This document shows, in pieces, positions 44,657 through 53,730 of a stretch of DNA of 64,000 bases; positions within the stretch are counted from its first letter, which is position 1; each line of letters opens with the position of its first letter. Both the position numbers and the translations under genes were made by a program. The notes beneath the pieces were generated by a model. The model was not told where the DNA came from. It worked only from the letters and a program-made list of their open reading frames with translations, and did no database searches. The DNA comes from CAVPUA01 sp963708805. GTDB lineage: Bacteria; Actinomycetota; Actinomycetes; Mycobacteriales; Jatrophihabitantaceae. The DNA is taken from the NCBI GenBank assembly GCA_963708805.1, contig CAVPUA010000003.1, positions 1,922,001 through 1,986,000 on the forward strand, in the 5' to 3' direction.

Positions 44657-46031
44657 CTAGAAGGTGAACGACTCTTGGTGGATGTGCCGAGCGCGGCACG
44701 CCGGCCCGACGCAGCCCGGCCTCGGCCGCGATCATCATCGGCTCCGGGCCGCAGAGGAACACGTCTCGCTCTCGCACGTCCGGGACGAGCCGCCGCAGCC
44801 GCTCGGCCGACAGATGATCCTGGTTGCCGTGCTTCGGCGGCCCGAGCAGGTAGTGGACCTGCGCGCCTCGCGCTTGGCGCGATGTGTTCGAGCTCGCGCG
44901 CGCAGGACCAGGTCGTCGTCGGAGTTCACGCGGTAGAGCAGCGTGATGTCGCCGGGAGCGCCGGGGAGGGTTTCGAACAGGGCTCGCAGCGGGGTGATCC
45001 CCACGCCGCCGGCGACGAGGAGCACCTTGCGCCGCCGGCGGCGGGTCGCGGTGAAGGAGCCGTAGGGGCCTTCGGCCAGCACCCGAGTTCCCGGTTCGAG
45101 GGCCGCCAGAGCCGCGCTGTGCGATCCGGCGATCTTGACCGTGACGCGGAGCCAGTCTCGGTGCGGTGCGGCCGAGAGCGAGTAGGGGTTGGCCGCCCAC
45201 CACAGGTCCCGGGTCAGGAAGCGCCAGCGGAAGAACTGGCCGGGCTCGGTGCGAAGCTCGTCGAGGTGCCGTCCGCCGATGTACACCGAGACGACGTCGG
45301 CGTTCTCGCGGCGGACCTCGAGCACCTGCATCCGGTGGCGGAAGGTCGCCCGCACCGGGGTCACCAGGCGGTACCAGAACAGCAGGGCGGCGACGCCGAT
45401 GTAGAGCGCCGACCAGAGCCAGCGAGCCTTGGCGTTGTTGACGAAGTCGGCGCCGGTCGAGAACTGGTGGCTGAAGGCCAGGGCGACCGCGAGGTAGGTG
45501 TAGAGGTGGATGAAGTGCCAGGTCTCGTACGACAGTTTGCGGCGGGCGGCGCGCGCGGAGGTGATGCCGACCCCGAGCAGCAGGAACACGGCGACCGTCG
45601 CCATCAACACGTCGGGGTAGGTCATGATGAACGACGACGTCTGGCTGACGACGTTGGTGTGGTCGGTGACCGCGTAGCCCCAAATGATCAACAGGGTGTG
45701 CGCGACCGCGAGGCTCACCGTGTAGCGCCCGCCCATCGCGTGCCAGCGGGCGAGCCGATCGGTGCCGACGCCACGTTCCAGGGCCGGCGCGCGCGACATC
45801 AGGGCCAGCAGGACGACGATCGCGTAGCCGGCGAGCAGCCCGGTGATGCGCCCGGCGTTGGTCAGCCAGTCGCCGAAGCCGCTGACGATCGGCGTGTCGT
45901 GCACCCAGAGCAACAGCACGGCGGCCGCGCCGGCGCCGATGGCGGCCAGGGCGAGGGTCGGGGAGACCCTCGCCCGGCCGTCGGTGACAGCGGCTCGCGA
46001 CTGGGGCGGTGCGATGCGTGGTCGCTGTCAT
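44657..46031 (-). pseudogene. Ferric-reductase-like flavin oxidoreductase, frameshifted
   Basis: About 458 residues. Six-helix ferric-reductase-like core with histidines in VSLAVAHTLLIIWGYAVT and YETWHFIHLYTYLAVALAFS for two hemes, followed by an FAD-binding domain (RWRFLTRDLWWAANPYSLSA) and an NAD(P)-binding domain (LLVAGGVGITPLRALFETLP, FLCGPEPMMIAAEAGLRRAG). It takes electrons from cytosolic NAD(P)H across the membrane. Frameshifts lie near 45992 (start region), 44895 and 44690. It overlaps the glycosyltransferase stop by four bases and precedes the FMN-binding gene. Confidence 0.8.
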
Positions 46032-47591
46032 GGACCAAGCATCCGCGATGAAGTTCTCCGGACTCTCTGCGTGAACCTGTGCACTGGCCAGGAGTCGGCG
46101 TACCGGTCATGACGTCGGACGGCGTCGCGCCGCAGGACGGTCAGCGTCAGATCGCCCCAGTGCTTGATGTCGACGATCCGGTAGTGGGACGAGGACGCCT
46201 TCCTCGGCGAGCGAGACCGGGTCGTGCAATGTCCGGTCGGCCACGGCCACGCGTGTCGCCGAGGACGAAGATCGTCGGCGGCGCCGGCGAGGCTCGGGGC
46301 GATCTGGCGCCGCCGATTGATCGATGCCGCCGATCTGGTGCGGTGGCCGCGGGCGCGTCGAGCACGGTGGTGTCGGCGACCCGGCGCAGATCGGGTTCCA
46401 GGTGGGCGTAGATGTCGAAGCCTTCGCGGCTGGAGATCGGCAAGAAGAGCACGGCGTCGCCGGGGCTCGACGTCGTCGCCGATGACGTCGGCGGCCGCCC
46501 GGTAGTTCTCGTACTTGAAGGGCTTGCTCAGCTGCACCAGGCTTGCGGCGAGGGCGAGGACGCCCGGCCAGCGCGACGAGCGCGACGATCACGTTCGATC
46601 GAGAGCGGGCGGCCGCGACGCGCGAGGAGCGTGACCTCGGCGGGGACGGCGACGAGCGCGTACCGGGCGACCAGTTCGGGGCTGACGAAGTCGACGAGGA
46701 CCAGCGCGATCGGTGGCACCAGGGCCCAGATGAGCAGGAAGCGCAGCGGTTCGGTCACGGAGCACGGACCGGGTGACGGCGAGCGACCACGACCACGATG
46801 CCGCCGGTGATCACGAATGCGACGCCACCGGCCAGGTGGGCCAGCACGCTCCAGACGACGCCGACGCTGGGACGCGGTATCCAGCCGAGCTCGGCGCTCT
46901 GTCCGTGCGCGACCCAGACCAGCGGAGCGACGGCGACCGCGATGGCGCGCCGGCCACCACCCAGGGTCGCCGCCGGCGCGCATGGCGACGGATGAGGAAC
47001 ACGTGGGCCGGCAACGCGTAGACGGCGAACAGATGCAGGTAGAGGGTGAGCACCACCGCCAGCGGCGTACGAGCCAGATCGTGCCCTGGGTCTGGCCGCT
47101 CGAGGGCCTGCAGCAGCGGCCACCGTGCTGAAGAGGAACATCATCGTGACGAGCGTGTACGGGCGGGCGTCCTGCGCGTAGTAGGTCACCATCGGGTGCA
47201 CCGCGAACAGCAGCCCGGCGAGCAGGCCGGTTCGCTGCCCGAGGAAGCGGCTCACCAGGACCGTGAGAAGCCCGGTCGCGACGATCGCGGCCGACGCGCT
47301 GGTGCAGCCGCAGCCACCACGCGTTGTCGTGCGCTGATCCCGAGCGACGTGCCGATCGCCGTCCATCCGTGCATCAACAGGTAGTAGAAGCCGAGTGGCG
47401 CGTCGGTGTGCGACAGCATCCGCGCCAGGTTGGGCAGGCTGCGCTGGGCGGAACTGGCCGTCACCGCCTCGTCCCACGACAGCGGCTGCCGTCCGAGCGT
47501 GGGCAGCGGTCAGACGCCGCCACCACGGCCATCGACGCGGCCGGGACGCCGATCGCGCGGCGGGTCGTCGCCGATGCACTGTCGACGTCAC
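46028..47591 (-). pseudogene. GT39-like mannosyltransferase, heavily frameshifted
   Basis: Reconstruction gives about 520 residues of a polytopic dolichol/polyprenol-phosphate-mannose-type glycosyltransferase: AVTASSAQRSLPNLARMLSH, TDAPLGFYYLLMHGWTAIGT (the D-x2-P loop), GLLAGLLFAVHPMVTYYAQD, ARPYTLVTMMFLFS and FLLIWALVPPIALVLVDFVS, PELVARYALVAVPA. The C-terminus has a soluble domain with PGDAVLFLPISSREGFDIYA and ends MLGP. At least ten single-base shifts are needed, so boundaries are approximate. It sits upstream of the ferric-reductase gene on the same strand. Confidence 0.65.
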
Positions 47592-47741
47592 GGACGCAGC
47601 GTGGCCAGCCAGCCGGCGGGTGCGTCCGTTCTCGGAGCGCGACTCAGCGGCAACTGTCAGCCAGCTCTCAGAACGCCGCGGAATCGCAGAGCAGACGATG
47701 ATCAGAGGAAAGTCAGAGGATCGAGGTCCCACACTGTGCCC

Positions 47742-48461
47742 ATGGCGACAACGACGACGCGCCGGCCCGACGAGCCGAGCTGCTGCGGGTGCTGATCGTC
47801 GACGACGAACCCCGGCTGGCCGAGGTGCTGGCCCGCCTGCTCACGCCTCGAAGGCTGGCAGGCGAAGTCGGTGCCGGACGGAATGTCGGCCGTGCGCGTG
47901 GCGGCCGATTTCCATCCGCACGCGGTGGTGCTCGACGTCGGCCTGCCGGACATCAACGGCTTCGAAGTGCTGCGGCGACTGCGGGCGGCCGACCCGTCCG
48001 TCTGCGTGCTCTTCCTGACCGCGCGCGACGCCGTCGAGGATCGGGTCGCCGGAATCCGCGTCGGCGGCGACGACTACGTGACGAAACCGTTCAGCATGGA
48101 GGAGGTCGCCGCTCGGTTGCGAGGTCTCGTCCGTCGCGCCGGGCTGACGCGGGCCAACACCGAGGACGCGATCACGGTCGGCGACCTGGTGATGATCGAG
48201 GACGCGCGCGAGGTGTGGCGCGGCGACGACGCGATCGATCTGACCGCCACCGAGTTCGAGCTGCTTCGGTACCTGATGCGCAATCCCCGCCGGGTGCTGT
48301 CCAAGACCCAGATCCTGACCCAGGTGTGGGATTACGACTTCGGCGGAAACGCCCACGTCGTCGAGCTCTACATCAGCTACTTGCGCAAGAAGGTCGACTT
48401 CGGGCGGGCGACGATGATCCACACCGTGCGGGGCGTCGGCTACGTCCTCAAACCGGCGTGA
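47742..48461 (+). pseudogene. OmpR-family response regulator, two frameshifts
   Basis: Reading MATTTTRRPD, then LLRVLIVDDEPRLAEVLARL in a second frame, then EGWQAKSVPDG onward in the original. Receiver phospho-Asp is in VVLDVGLPDINGFEVL; the winged-helix DNA-binding domain ends NAHVVELYISYLRKKVDFGR and GVGYVLKPA. Shifts lie near 47780 and 47847 and cancel. Its stop overlaps the kinase start (GTGA). Divergent from the electron-transfer locus. Confidence 0.78.
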
Positions 48462-49930
48462 ACTTCCGGTCGAGCTGGCCGCGTCAGCTGAGGCTGCGAG
48501 GACGAAGCTTGCGCTTCCAGCTCGTCGTCCTTGTATTGGCGCTGCTGTCGATCAGCTTCGTCGCCGTCGGTGGCGTCACCGCGATCGCGCTGCGCCACTT
48601 CCTGATCAACCGGCTCGACCAGCAGTTGGTCGCGGCGGGCGACCGTTTCTCGCTGAGCCTCGAACACCCCGACGATCACGACGCCGACAATGACGCGCAG
48701 TTCGGCACGGTCGAGGGTCAGGCCGCTGGCACGCTGGGCGCTCGGGTATTGAACGGGTCGGTCACCGCGGCCGACATCGTCGCGCATGACCAGGACGACA
48801 ACTCGCCGGTGAGCGCGGAGGACAAGCGATTGCTCGCCCGGCTGAAGGTCTCCAGCCAGCCCCGCACCGTCCGGTTGCCCGAGCTCGGTGACTACCGCGT
48901 GACGGTGACCGCCGGCGACGACGGCGACCTGTTGATCACCGGTTTGCCCGAGCATCCCGTGGACGACACCATCGCCCGGTTACTGCTGATCGAGGCCAGC
49001 GTCTTCGCTGTCGCGTTGATCGTCGTCGGCGCGGCAGCGACCGTCAGTGTCCGGTTGTCGCTGCGGCCACTGCACCGCGTCGCCGACACCGCGCGCGCCG
49101 TGTCGTCACTGCCGTTGTCGACCGGCACGGTCTCGTTACCGGAGCGAACTGAAGTGTCAGCGCCGCAAACGGAGGCCGGCCAGGTCGCGGACGCCTTCAA
49201 TCACATGCTCGAACACGTCGAAGCCGCGCTGCGCGACCGGCACGCCAGCGAGGACCAGTTGCGCCATTTCATCGCCGACGCCAGTCACGAGCTACGGACC
49301 CCGGTTGCGGTCGTACGCAGCCACGCCGAATACGCCCAGCGAGTCGGCGGCGAACTACCGGAGCAAGTCGTGGAGGCACTGACGCGTATCACGTCTGAAT
49401 CGGATCGCATGAGCCACCTCGTCGACGACCTGCTGACCCTGGCCCGCCTGGACTCCGGCCGCCCCCTCGAAAACGAGCCGGTCGACGTGACGCGCTTGGT
49501 TCTCGATGCCGTCAGCGATGCGCGTGTCCGCTCACCCAGCCACCACTGGCGACTCGACCTTCCCGAGGACGAGGTGTTCGTCGAGGGCGACGCCCACGCC
49601 CTCCACCAAGTAGTCGCCAACTTGTTGGCCAACGCGGCGGCTCACACGCCGACAGCCACGACGGTGACCGCGTCGGTCGCGGTCGACCGGGCCCGCGTGG
49701 TCGTACGGGTTCACGACGACGGACCCGGGGTTCCAGCCGACGTCGTCCCCCGCGTGTTCGATCGCTTCGTGCGCGCCGACAGCGCGCGCGCCACCGGCGA
49801 GGGAAGCGGGCTTGGACTGTCGATCGTCGCCGCGATCGTCGAGGCCCACCACGGAACGGTGCGGGTGGATAGCCGCCCCGGATCGACAACGTTCACGGTT
49901 GACGTGCCCGCGAACGGCTCGCCGGCCTGA
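48458..49930 (+). CDS. Membrane sensor histidine kinase
   Basis: 490 residues from GTG 48458 overlapping the regulator stop. First membrane helix LVVLVLALLSISFVAVGGV, a periplasmic sensor region of about 140 residues, second helix EASVFAVALIVVGAAATVSV, HAMP region, then HisKA FIADASHELRTPVAVVRSHA and HATPase_c NLLANAAAHTPTATTV, DDGPGVPADVVPRVF, GEGSGLGLSIVAAIVEAH. Works with the OmpR regulator. The signal is unknown; the divergent electron-transfer genes are plausible targets (inference). Confidence 0.9.
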   Translation: MNFRSSWPRQLRLRGRSLRFQLVVLVLALLSISFVAVGGVTAIALRHFLINRLDQQLVAAGDRFSLSLEHPDDHDADNDAQFGTVEGQAAGTLGARVLNGSVTAADIVAHDQDDNSPVSAEDKRLLARLKVSSQPRTVRLPELGDYRVTVTAGDDGDLLITGLPEHPVDDTIARLLLIEASVFAVALIVVGAAATVSVRLSLRPLHRVADTARAVSSLPLSTGTVSLPERTEVSAPQTEAGQVADAFNHMLEHVEAALRDRHASEDQLRHFIADASHELRTPVAVVRSHAEYAQRVGGELPEQVVEALTRITSESDRMSHLVDDLLTLARLDSGRPLENEPVDVTRLVLDAVSDARVRSPSHHWRLDLPEDEVFVEGDAHALHQVVANLLANAAAHTPTATTVTASVAVDRARVVVRVHDDGPGVPADVVPRVFDRFVRADSARATGEGSGLGLSIVAAIVEAHHGTVRVDSRPGSTTFTVDVPANGSPA

Positions 49931-50009
49931 TCGCTCGACGGCATCGCCACAGAGGCTTTTGAGAATCGGCGGCCCTAACCTCGGACCAGCTTCCACGGTT
50001 AGGCAACTC

Positions 50010-50432
50010 ATGTTTCGGGCCCTTCTAGCATCTGCCCTTCTCGGCCTGCTTCTCGCGTGCTCGGCGTGTGGGACATCCGCCGGACCGCGGCTGGTCTCGT
50101 CGGGCTATGGCCAGGACGCGCTGACGTTGACGCGGCAGATTGCTGGCTGCTCGCAACCGACTCGTGTCCGAGTTGCTGTACGCGCGCTGTCGTCCTCTGC
50201 CGTCGTCGGCAGCTGTGTCCTGCTGAGACATCGTCTGTACGTCTTCACCTGGCCGGACCCCAGCAGTGAGCAAACCGCAGTGCAGCTTCTACGCAGCGGA
50301 ACGCCAACCGTGTTCGCCAGTGGCGTGGGATGGACCGCGGTGGTGGGGGACGCCGCATCATTCGCGGTTCAGAGGCAGCTCGCTCAGGCGACCGCGGACG
50401 CGCTGCACGGAACGGTGTCGTCGGGCTCATGA
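50010..50432 (+). CDS. Small lipoprotein
   Basis: 140 residues from ATG 50010. A lipoprotein signal peptide (MFRALLASALLGLLLACSAC) with the lipobox ending in Cys is followed by a soluble domain (QIAGCSQPTRVRVAVRALSS, FASGVGWTAVVGDAASFAVQ). Extracytoplasmic, membrane-anchored. No family is recognised. It follows the two-component genes by about 80 bases and could be part of the same transcript. Longer upstream frames only add sequence antisense to the kinase 3' end. Confidence 0.7.
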   Translation: MFRALLASALLGLLLACSACGTSAGPRLVSSGYGQDALTLTRQIAGCSQPTRVRVAVRALSSSAVVGSCVLLRHRLYVFTWPDPSSEQTAVQLLRSGTPTVFASGVGWTAVVGDAASFAVQRQLAQATADALHGTVSSGS

Positions 50433-50442
50433 GGTGCAGCGC

Positions 50443-50658
50443 TCAGCCAGAGCGGTCGACAACCTGCTCGATTCGCAGGGCGAGCGCGGGGCACAACGAT
50501 GTCGCGCGTCGCGCGTCCACGAGCTCCTCCTCATTGCGAGGGCGTGGTCGTCGCAGAATCGGAAAGCCCCACTCGTCCAGAACGATCAGGCTGGGTGCGA
50601 CCTGCGCGCACAGGCCGTGGGCGTCGCACCGAGTCCAGTCGACGGCGAGTTGCTTCAC
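50443..50658 (-). CDS. Single-cluster ferredoxin
   Basis: 71 residues from GTG 50658, which overlaps the NuoF-like stop (GTGA). Cluster motif WTRCDAHGLCAQVAP and, near the end, ATSLCPALALRI give three cysteines, typical of actinobacterial 3Fe-4S or related ferredoxins. It likely supplies or receives electrons for the adjoining NuoF/RnfC-like protein. Last gene of the locus B operon. Confidence 0.8.
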   Translation of the reverse strand: MKQLAVDWTRCDAHGLCAQVAPSLIVLDEWGFPILRRPRPRNEEELVDARRATSLCPALALRIEQVVDRSG

Positions 50659-51899
50659 TGCGGCCACCTGGTCGTGACCGGCAGTTGACCCAGCACGGGT
50701 CGACCACAGGACCCGTGCCGTTGATGCACCGCGATCTCGTGGGCGAGCACAGACACTCCAGAGGACAGCAAGCGCGCCGCCCCGTCGGGATGGGCGCACG
50801 CCCCACGCCGGGTCACCAGGTCGGCGTGCCGGTGCAACGACGTGGATGCCAGCGGCGAGCCAGACATCAGTGCCTCGACATCCTGCGCGAGCGCGGGCAG
50901 CCCGAACCGGCACGGACCGCACTGTTGCGCCGACTCACCTGCCAGCCATCGGGCAACTCGGGCCAGCTCGCCGAGGGCGCACGTGCGATCGTCCACGACC
51001 AGCACTACACCGGCACCGAGCGTTCCCCCCACCGCGGCCAGTCCGCGGCGCGAAAGTCGCAAGCCCGGATCAGGTTTCAGCCACATTCCGTGGTAGCCAC
51101 CGACCACGAGCGCCGCCGCGGGGCGCGCACGTGCCGAGGACAGCACAACGTTCAGTTCGGCACCATTCGCCACTTCGACCACCCCTGGCCGCTCGACCGC
51201 CCCGTCGATCGAGATCAACGATGTGCCCGGCTCGTCGGACGATCCCACAGCTGCGTAACGCCTGGGTCCCAACGAAGCGAGAACCGCGAGCTGCGCGAAC
51301 GTCTCGGCGTTCGACAGAAATGTGGCCGCACCGCCCACCCCGCGATCCGAAGGAAGGGTCCGCCGACCTGGCGGCAAGGCGGGACCACCGTTGAGTGCGC
51401 GGACTACCGATCGGGCCTCGCCGGCAACAAAGCCGCCACCGATCACGGTGACGCGGAACAACGTGCGGTCCGGCCGCTGCTCGATCGCGTACCGCAACGA
51501 CGCGAGTTGCGACTCGTCGTGGACGGCGATGTGCACGGTGCGCGCCGCGATTGCGCCCGCGGCGAGCGCCGCGCCGTCCAGGACCAAGTGCGGGGCCTGC
51601 GTGACGAGAACCTGGTCCTTGTAGCTGGCCGGTTCACTTTCGGTCGCATTCACGACCACGACGCGGGCGCCTGGACGTAGCGCGTCGAGTTTGCTCGCCA
51701 CGGGAAACGCGGCCCCGCCTCGTCCGACCATCCGGACTCGTCGGCAGGCGTCGATCAGTTCGGGTGCCCGCAGAGAGGGGGCCGGACCATGCAGCTGGCG
51801 GTGCAACCGGAGGTCGACGACCGACGTCACGTCCAGCCCGCGGAGCAGTCGCGTCACGGTCGTGGACGGTGAGTCCAGGGACGCGCCGCTCGCGGTCAT
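50655..51899 (-). CDS. NuoF/RnfC-like iron-sulfur oxidoreductase
   Basis: 414 residues from ATG 51899. FMN/NADH-binding-like VRMVGRGGAAFPVASKLDAL and VVVNATESEPASYKDQVLVT, then an SLBB-like VEVANGAELNVVLSSARARP. The C-terminal cluster region ESAQQCGPCRFGLPALAQDV plus RRGACAHPDGAARL retains three of the four usual Cys ligands of NuoF's N3 cluster (the first is Ala). Probably an electron entry module linking NAD(P)H or ferredoxin to the membrane partner. Overlaps both neighbours by four bases. Confidence 0.82.
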   Translation of the reverse strand: MTASGASLDSPSTTVTRLLRGLDVTSVVDLRLHRQLHGPAPSLRAPELIDACRRVRMVGRGGAAFPVASKLDALRPGARVVVVNATESEPASYKDQVLVTQAPHLVLDGAALAAGAIAARTVHIAVHDESQLASLRYAIEQRPDRTLFRVTVIGGGFVAGEARSVVRALNGGPALPPGRRTLPSDRGVGGAATFLSNAETFAQLAVLASLGPRRYAAVGSSDEPGTSLISIDGAVERPGVVEVANGAELNVVLSSARARPAAALVVGGYHGMWLKPDPGLRLSRRGLAAVGGTLGAGVVLVVDDRTCALGELARVARWLAGESAQQCGPCRFGLPALAQDVEALMSGSPLASTSLHRHADLVTRRGACAHPDGAARLLSSGVSVLAHEIAVHQRHGSCGRPVLGQLPVTTRWPQ

Positions 51900-52477
51900 C
51901 GTGCACCCACCGCAGGCGAGACCACCCGTGACGGCCGCGTGGCCCCAGCGTCGACGACGCGAAGACACACACTGAACAGGACGAAGGCGCCACAAATGAA
52001 GTCGAGGACGATCACCCAGCCTTGACTGCGATCGGTCCCGGACAGAATGCTGTGCAGCAGGGCTGTGGTCCACGCGGGGTAAGCCAGGGCGTGCAGGGCC
52101 CGCCAGATCTTCGCCGCGCGTGGTGAACCGGCCACACGCCCCCGCGCCGCGCCAAGAGCCGCGACGATCAGCAACGCGTACATGGCGATCGACCCCAACG
52201 CGATGGAGTTCGCCCGATAGTGCGACGCGAACGGGATGATCGCGCCGGCCAACCCGACGTGCGCCTTGCTGTCCATGACGAGGGTGGTGACATGCACGAG
52301 GATCAACGCCAGTCCGAGCACTGCGGCGGTGCGATGCAGATACTGCACGATGACGCGAGAAGCCGCCGATCGCATCCGCATCGATCCGATCGCGCCCAGA
52401 CCGACAGCCAGGCTCAGTGCGATCAGTGCTGAAAGCCCCGCACCGCGGGCGGTGAACCACAACGAGTTGGCGTCCAT
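51896..52477 (-). CDS. Ferric-reductase-like transmembrane protein
   Basis: 193 residues with six hydrophobic segments (LSALIALSLAVGLGAIGSMR, RTAAVLGLALILVHVTTLVM, IALGSIAMYALLIVAALGA and others). Histidines in VQYLHRTAAVLGLALILVH and RALHALAYPAWTTALLHSIL are candidate heme ligands, as in the ferric-reductase-like/MsrQ group, without attached FAD or NAD domains. It shares one base with the apbE stop (TGATG) and overlaps the NuoF-like start (ATGA), so co-translation is likely. Confidence 0.82.
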   Translation of the reverse strand: MDANSLWFTARGAGLSALIALSLAVGLGAIGSMRMRSAASRVIVQYLHRTAAVLGLALILVHVTTLVMDSKAHVGLAGAIIPFASHYRANSIALGSIAMYALLIVAALGAARGRVAGSPRAAKIWRALHALAYPAWTTALLHSILSGTDRSQGWVIVLDFICGAFVLFSVCLRVVDAGATRPSRVVSPAVGAR

Positions 52478-53385
52478 CAGACAGCGGTCCGTTCGCGGTG
52501 CGGCCAGCCGGCGGTGGTCGTGATCGAGCCGTCGCGCGCAACCAACCTCGCGGCCAGACCACGTGAGCTCAGCCACGCGACGGCTCGTTCTCCGAGGACG
52601 ATCGCCGCGGTGCTGGCGGTGTTGGCCTCGACGGCTGACGCAGCGGCGACGGTGGCTGTGCGCCACGGTCCGTTGGCCGGCGAACCGGTTGCGGGGTCGA
52701 TGATGTGGTGGAGCTGCTCCCCGCCGCGCTGCCAACGGCGGACGGTCGTCGTTGAGGTGGCCAGGCCGCCGTCGTGAAGCACGACCAGCTCTCCGTCACC
52801 GCCCACGCGTTCCGACACGAACAGCGGCCATCCACCATGTAGGGATCCGTACGCCGCGAGGTCGCCCCCGAGCTCGACGAGCACCGGAGTGCCGTACCGG
52901 GCGTGCAGGTCCCGAGCCGCGCGGTCCGCCGTGAACGCCTTGGCAGTAGCTCCGAGGTCAAGGGCGGTCCCGGCCGGCACACGCAACAGGCCACGCCCCC
53001 GATCGAGCCCGACCGCGCGCCAGTTGCCGCGCGGGGCGGCCGGACGAACGGCGACACCGTCTAGGGGAAGATCCGCGATGTCACGGTCATAGCCGCACGC
53101 AACGAGGCTCAGACCGATCGTGGGATCGACGGCACCGGACGTTCGCCCGGCCGCGTCCAGAGCGCAGCCGACCAGGTCGACCAGCTGGCGTGGGATGGCC
53201 ACCGGGCGGCCCGCGTTGGCGTTGGCGTGGCTCAGAGCCGAATCCGATCGGAACCGGCTAGCCATTTCGTCGGTGTGGGCGAGAAGGTCGTGAAGGTCGG
53301 ACGCAGCCGCGTCGATCGCGCTGGAGTCCTCGACCACGAGACGAACCGTGCAACTCCAGGCGCTCCACTCACGACTCGCGGTCAC
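52477..53385 (-). CDS. apbE: FAD:protein FMN transferase (ApbE), second copy
   Basis: 302 residues. ApbE motifs are intact: GAVDPTIGLSLVACGYDRDI, TALDLGATAKAFTADRAARD, ELGGDLAAYGSLHGGWPLFV, HHIIDPATGSPANGPWRTAT and VEANTASTAAIVLGE. It attaches FMN to extracytoplasmic proteins. Unlike the copy at 43.4 kb this one is undamaged and quite divergent from it. GTG start overlaps the stop of the small Gly/Gln-rich protein gene. No FMN-binding-domain gene is adjacent, so its target is open. Confidence 0.9.
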   Translation of the reverse strand: MTASREWSAWSCTVRLVVEDSSAIDAAASDLHDLLAHTDEMASRFRSDSALSHANANAGRPVAIPRQLVDLVGCALDAAGRTSGAVDPTIGLSLVACGYDRDIADLPLDGVAVRPAAPRGNWRAVGLDRGRGLLRVPAGTALDLGATAKAFTADRAARDLHARYGTPVLVELGGDLAAYGSLHGGWPLFVSERVGGDGELVVLHDGGLATSTTTVRRWQRGGEQLHHIIDPATGSPANGPWRTATVAAASAVEANTASTAAIVLGERAVAWLSSRGLAARLVARDGSITTTAGWPHRERTAV

Positions 53386-53633
53386 GAGCCGTGACTCCCG
53401 CCGGCAGGTGCCTGATTCTGCTCTGGACCGGAGAGCTGACCTCCGCCCGAGATCTGCCCACCTCCTGAGGTCTGACCGGAGTCCGACGTTGACGTGGACG
53501 AGTGACTTGCGGCGTAGGAATTCGAGATATGAGCGATGAAGACACCGGTGACGGCCAGGATGGAGGCAGTCAGACCCGCTCCGGCGGCGAAGGCGCGGTT
53601 CAACAAGCGGCCCGAACCGAGGTTTTCGGCCAT
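53382..53633 (-). CDS. Tiny membrane protein with Gly/Ser/Gln-rich tail
   Basis: 83 residues from ATG 53633, preceded by GGAAAGGAG. One membrane segment (AFAAGAGLTASILAVTGVFI) is followed by a Ser/Thr/Gly/Gln-rich outside tail with repeated SGGGQ(I/L) units (GQTSGGGQISGGGQLSGPEQ). No SGAT/SGAS flavinylation motif is seen. No known family is recognised. It overlaps the apbE start, so it is probably a direct partner or structural tether for the chain. Confidence 0.75.
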   Translation of the reverse strand: MAENLGSGRLLNRAFAAGAGLTASILAVTGVFIAHISNSYAASHSSTSTSDSGQTSGGGQISGGGQLSGPEQNQAPAGGSHGS

Positions 53634-53730
53634 GACGTCTCCTTTCCTGCTTTTCGAGGATTCCACGGTGACACCGAGATTTCTCGAAATGCTCTGGCCA
53701 ACCTGTGAGCGAGTCCAGCGCGCGGCGTCG

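Noticed and set aside
44294..46051. A 585-codon open plus-strand frame
   Set aside because: Antisense to the ferric-reductase and FMN-binding genes; no conserved motif.
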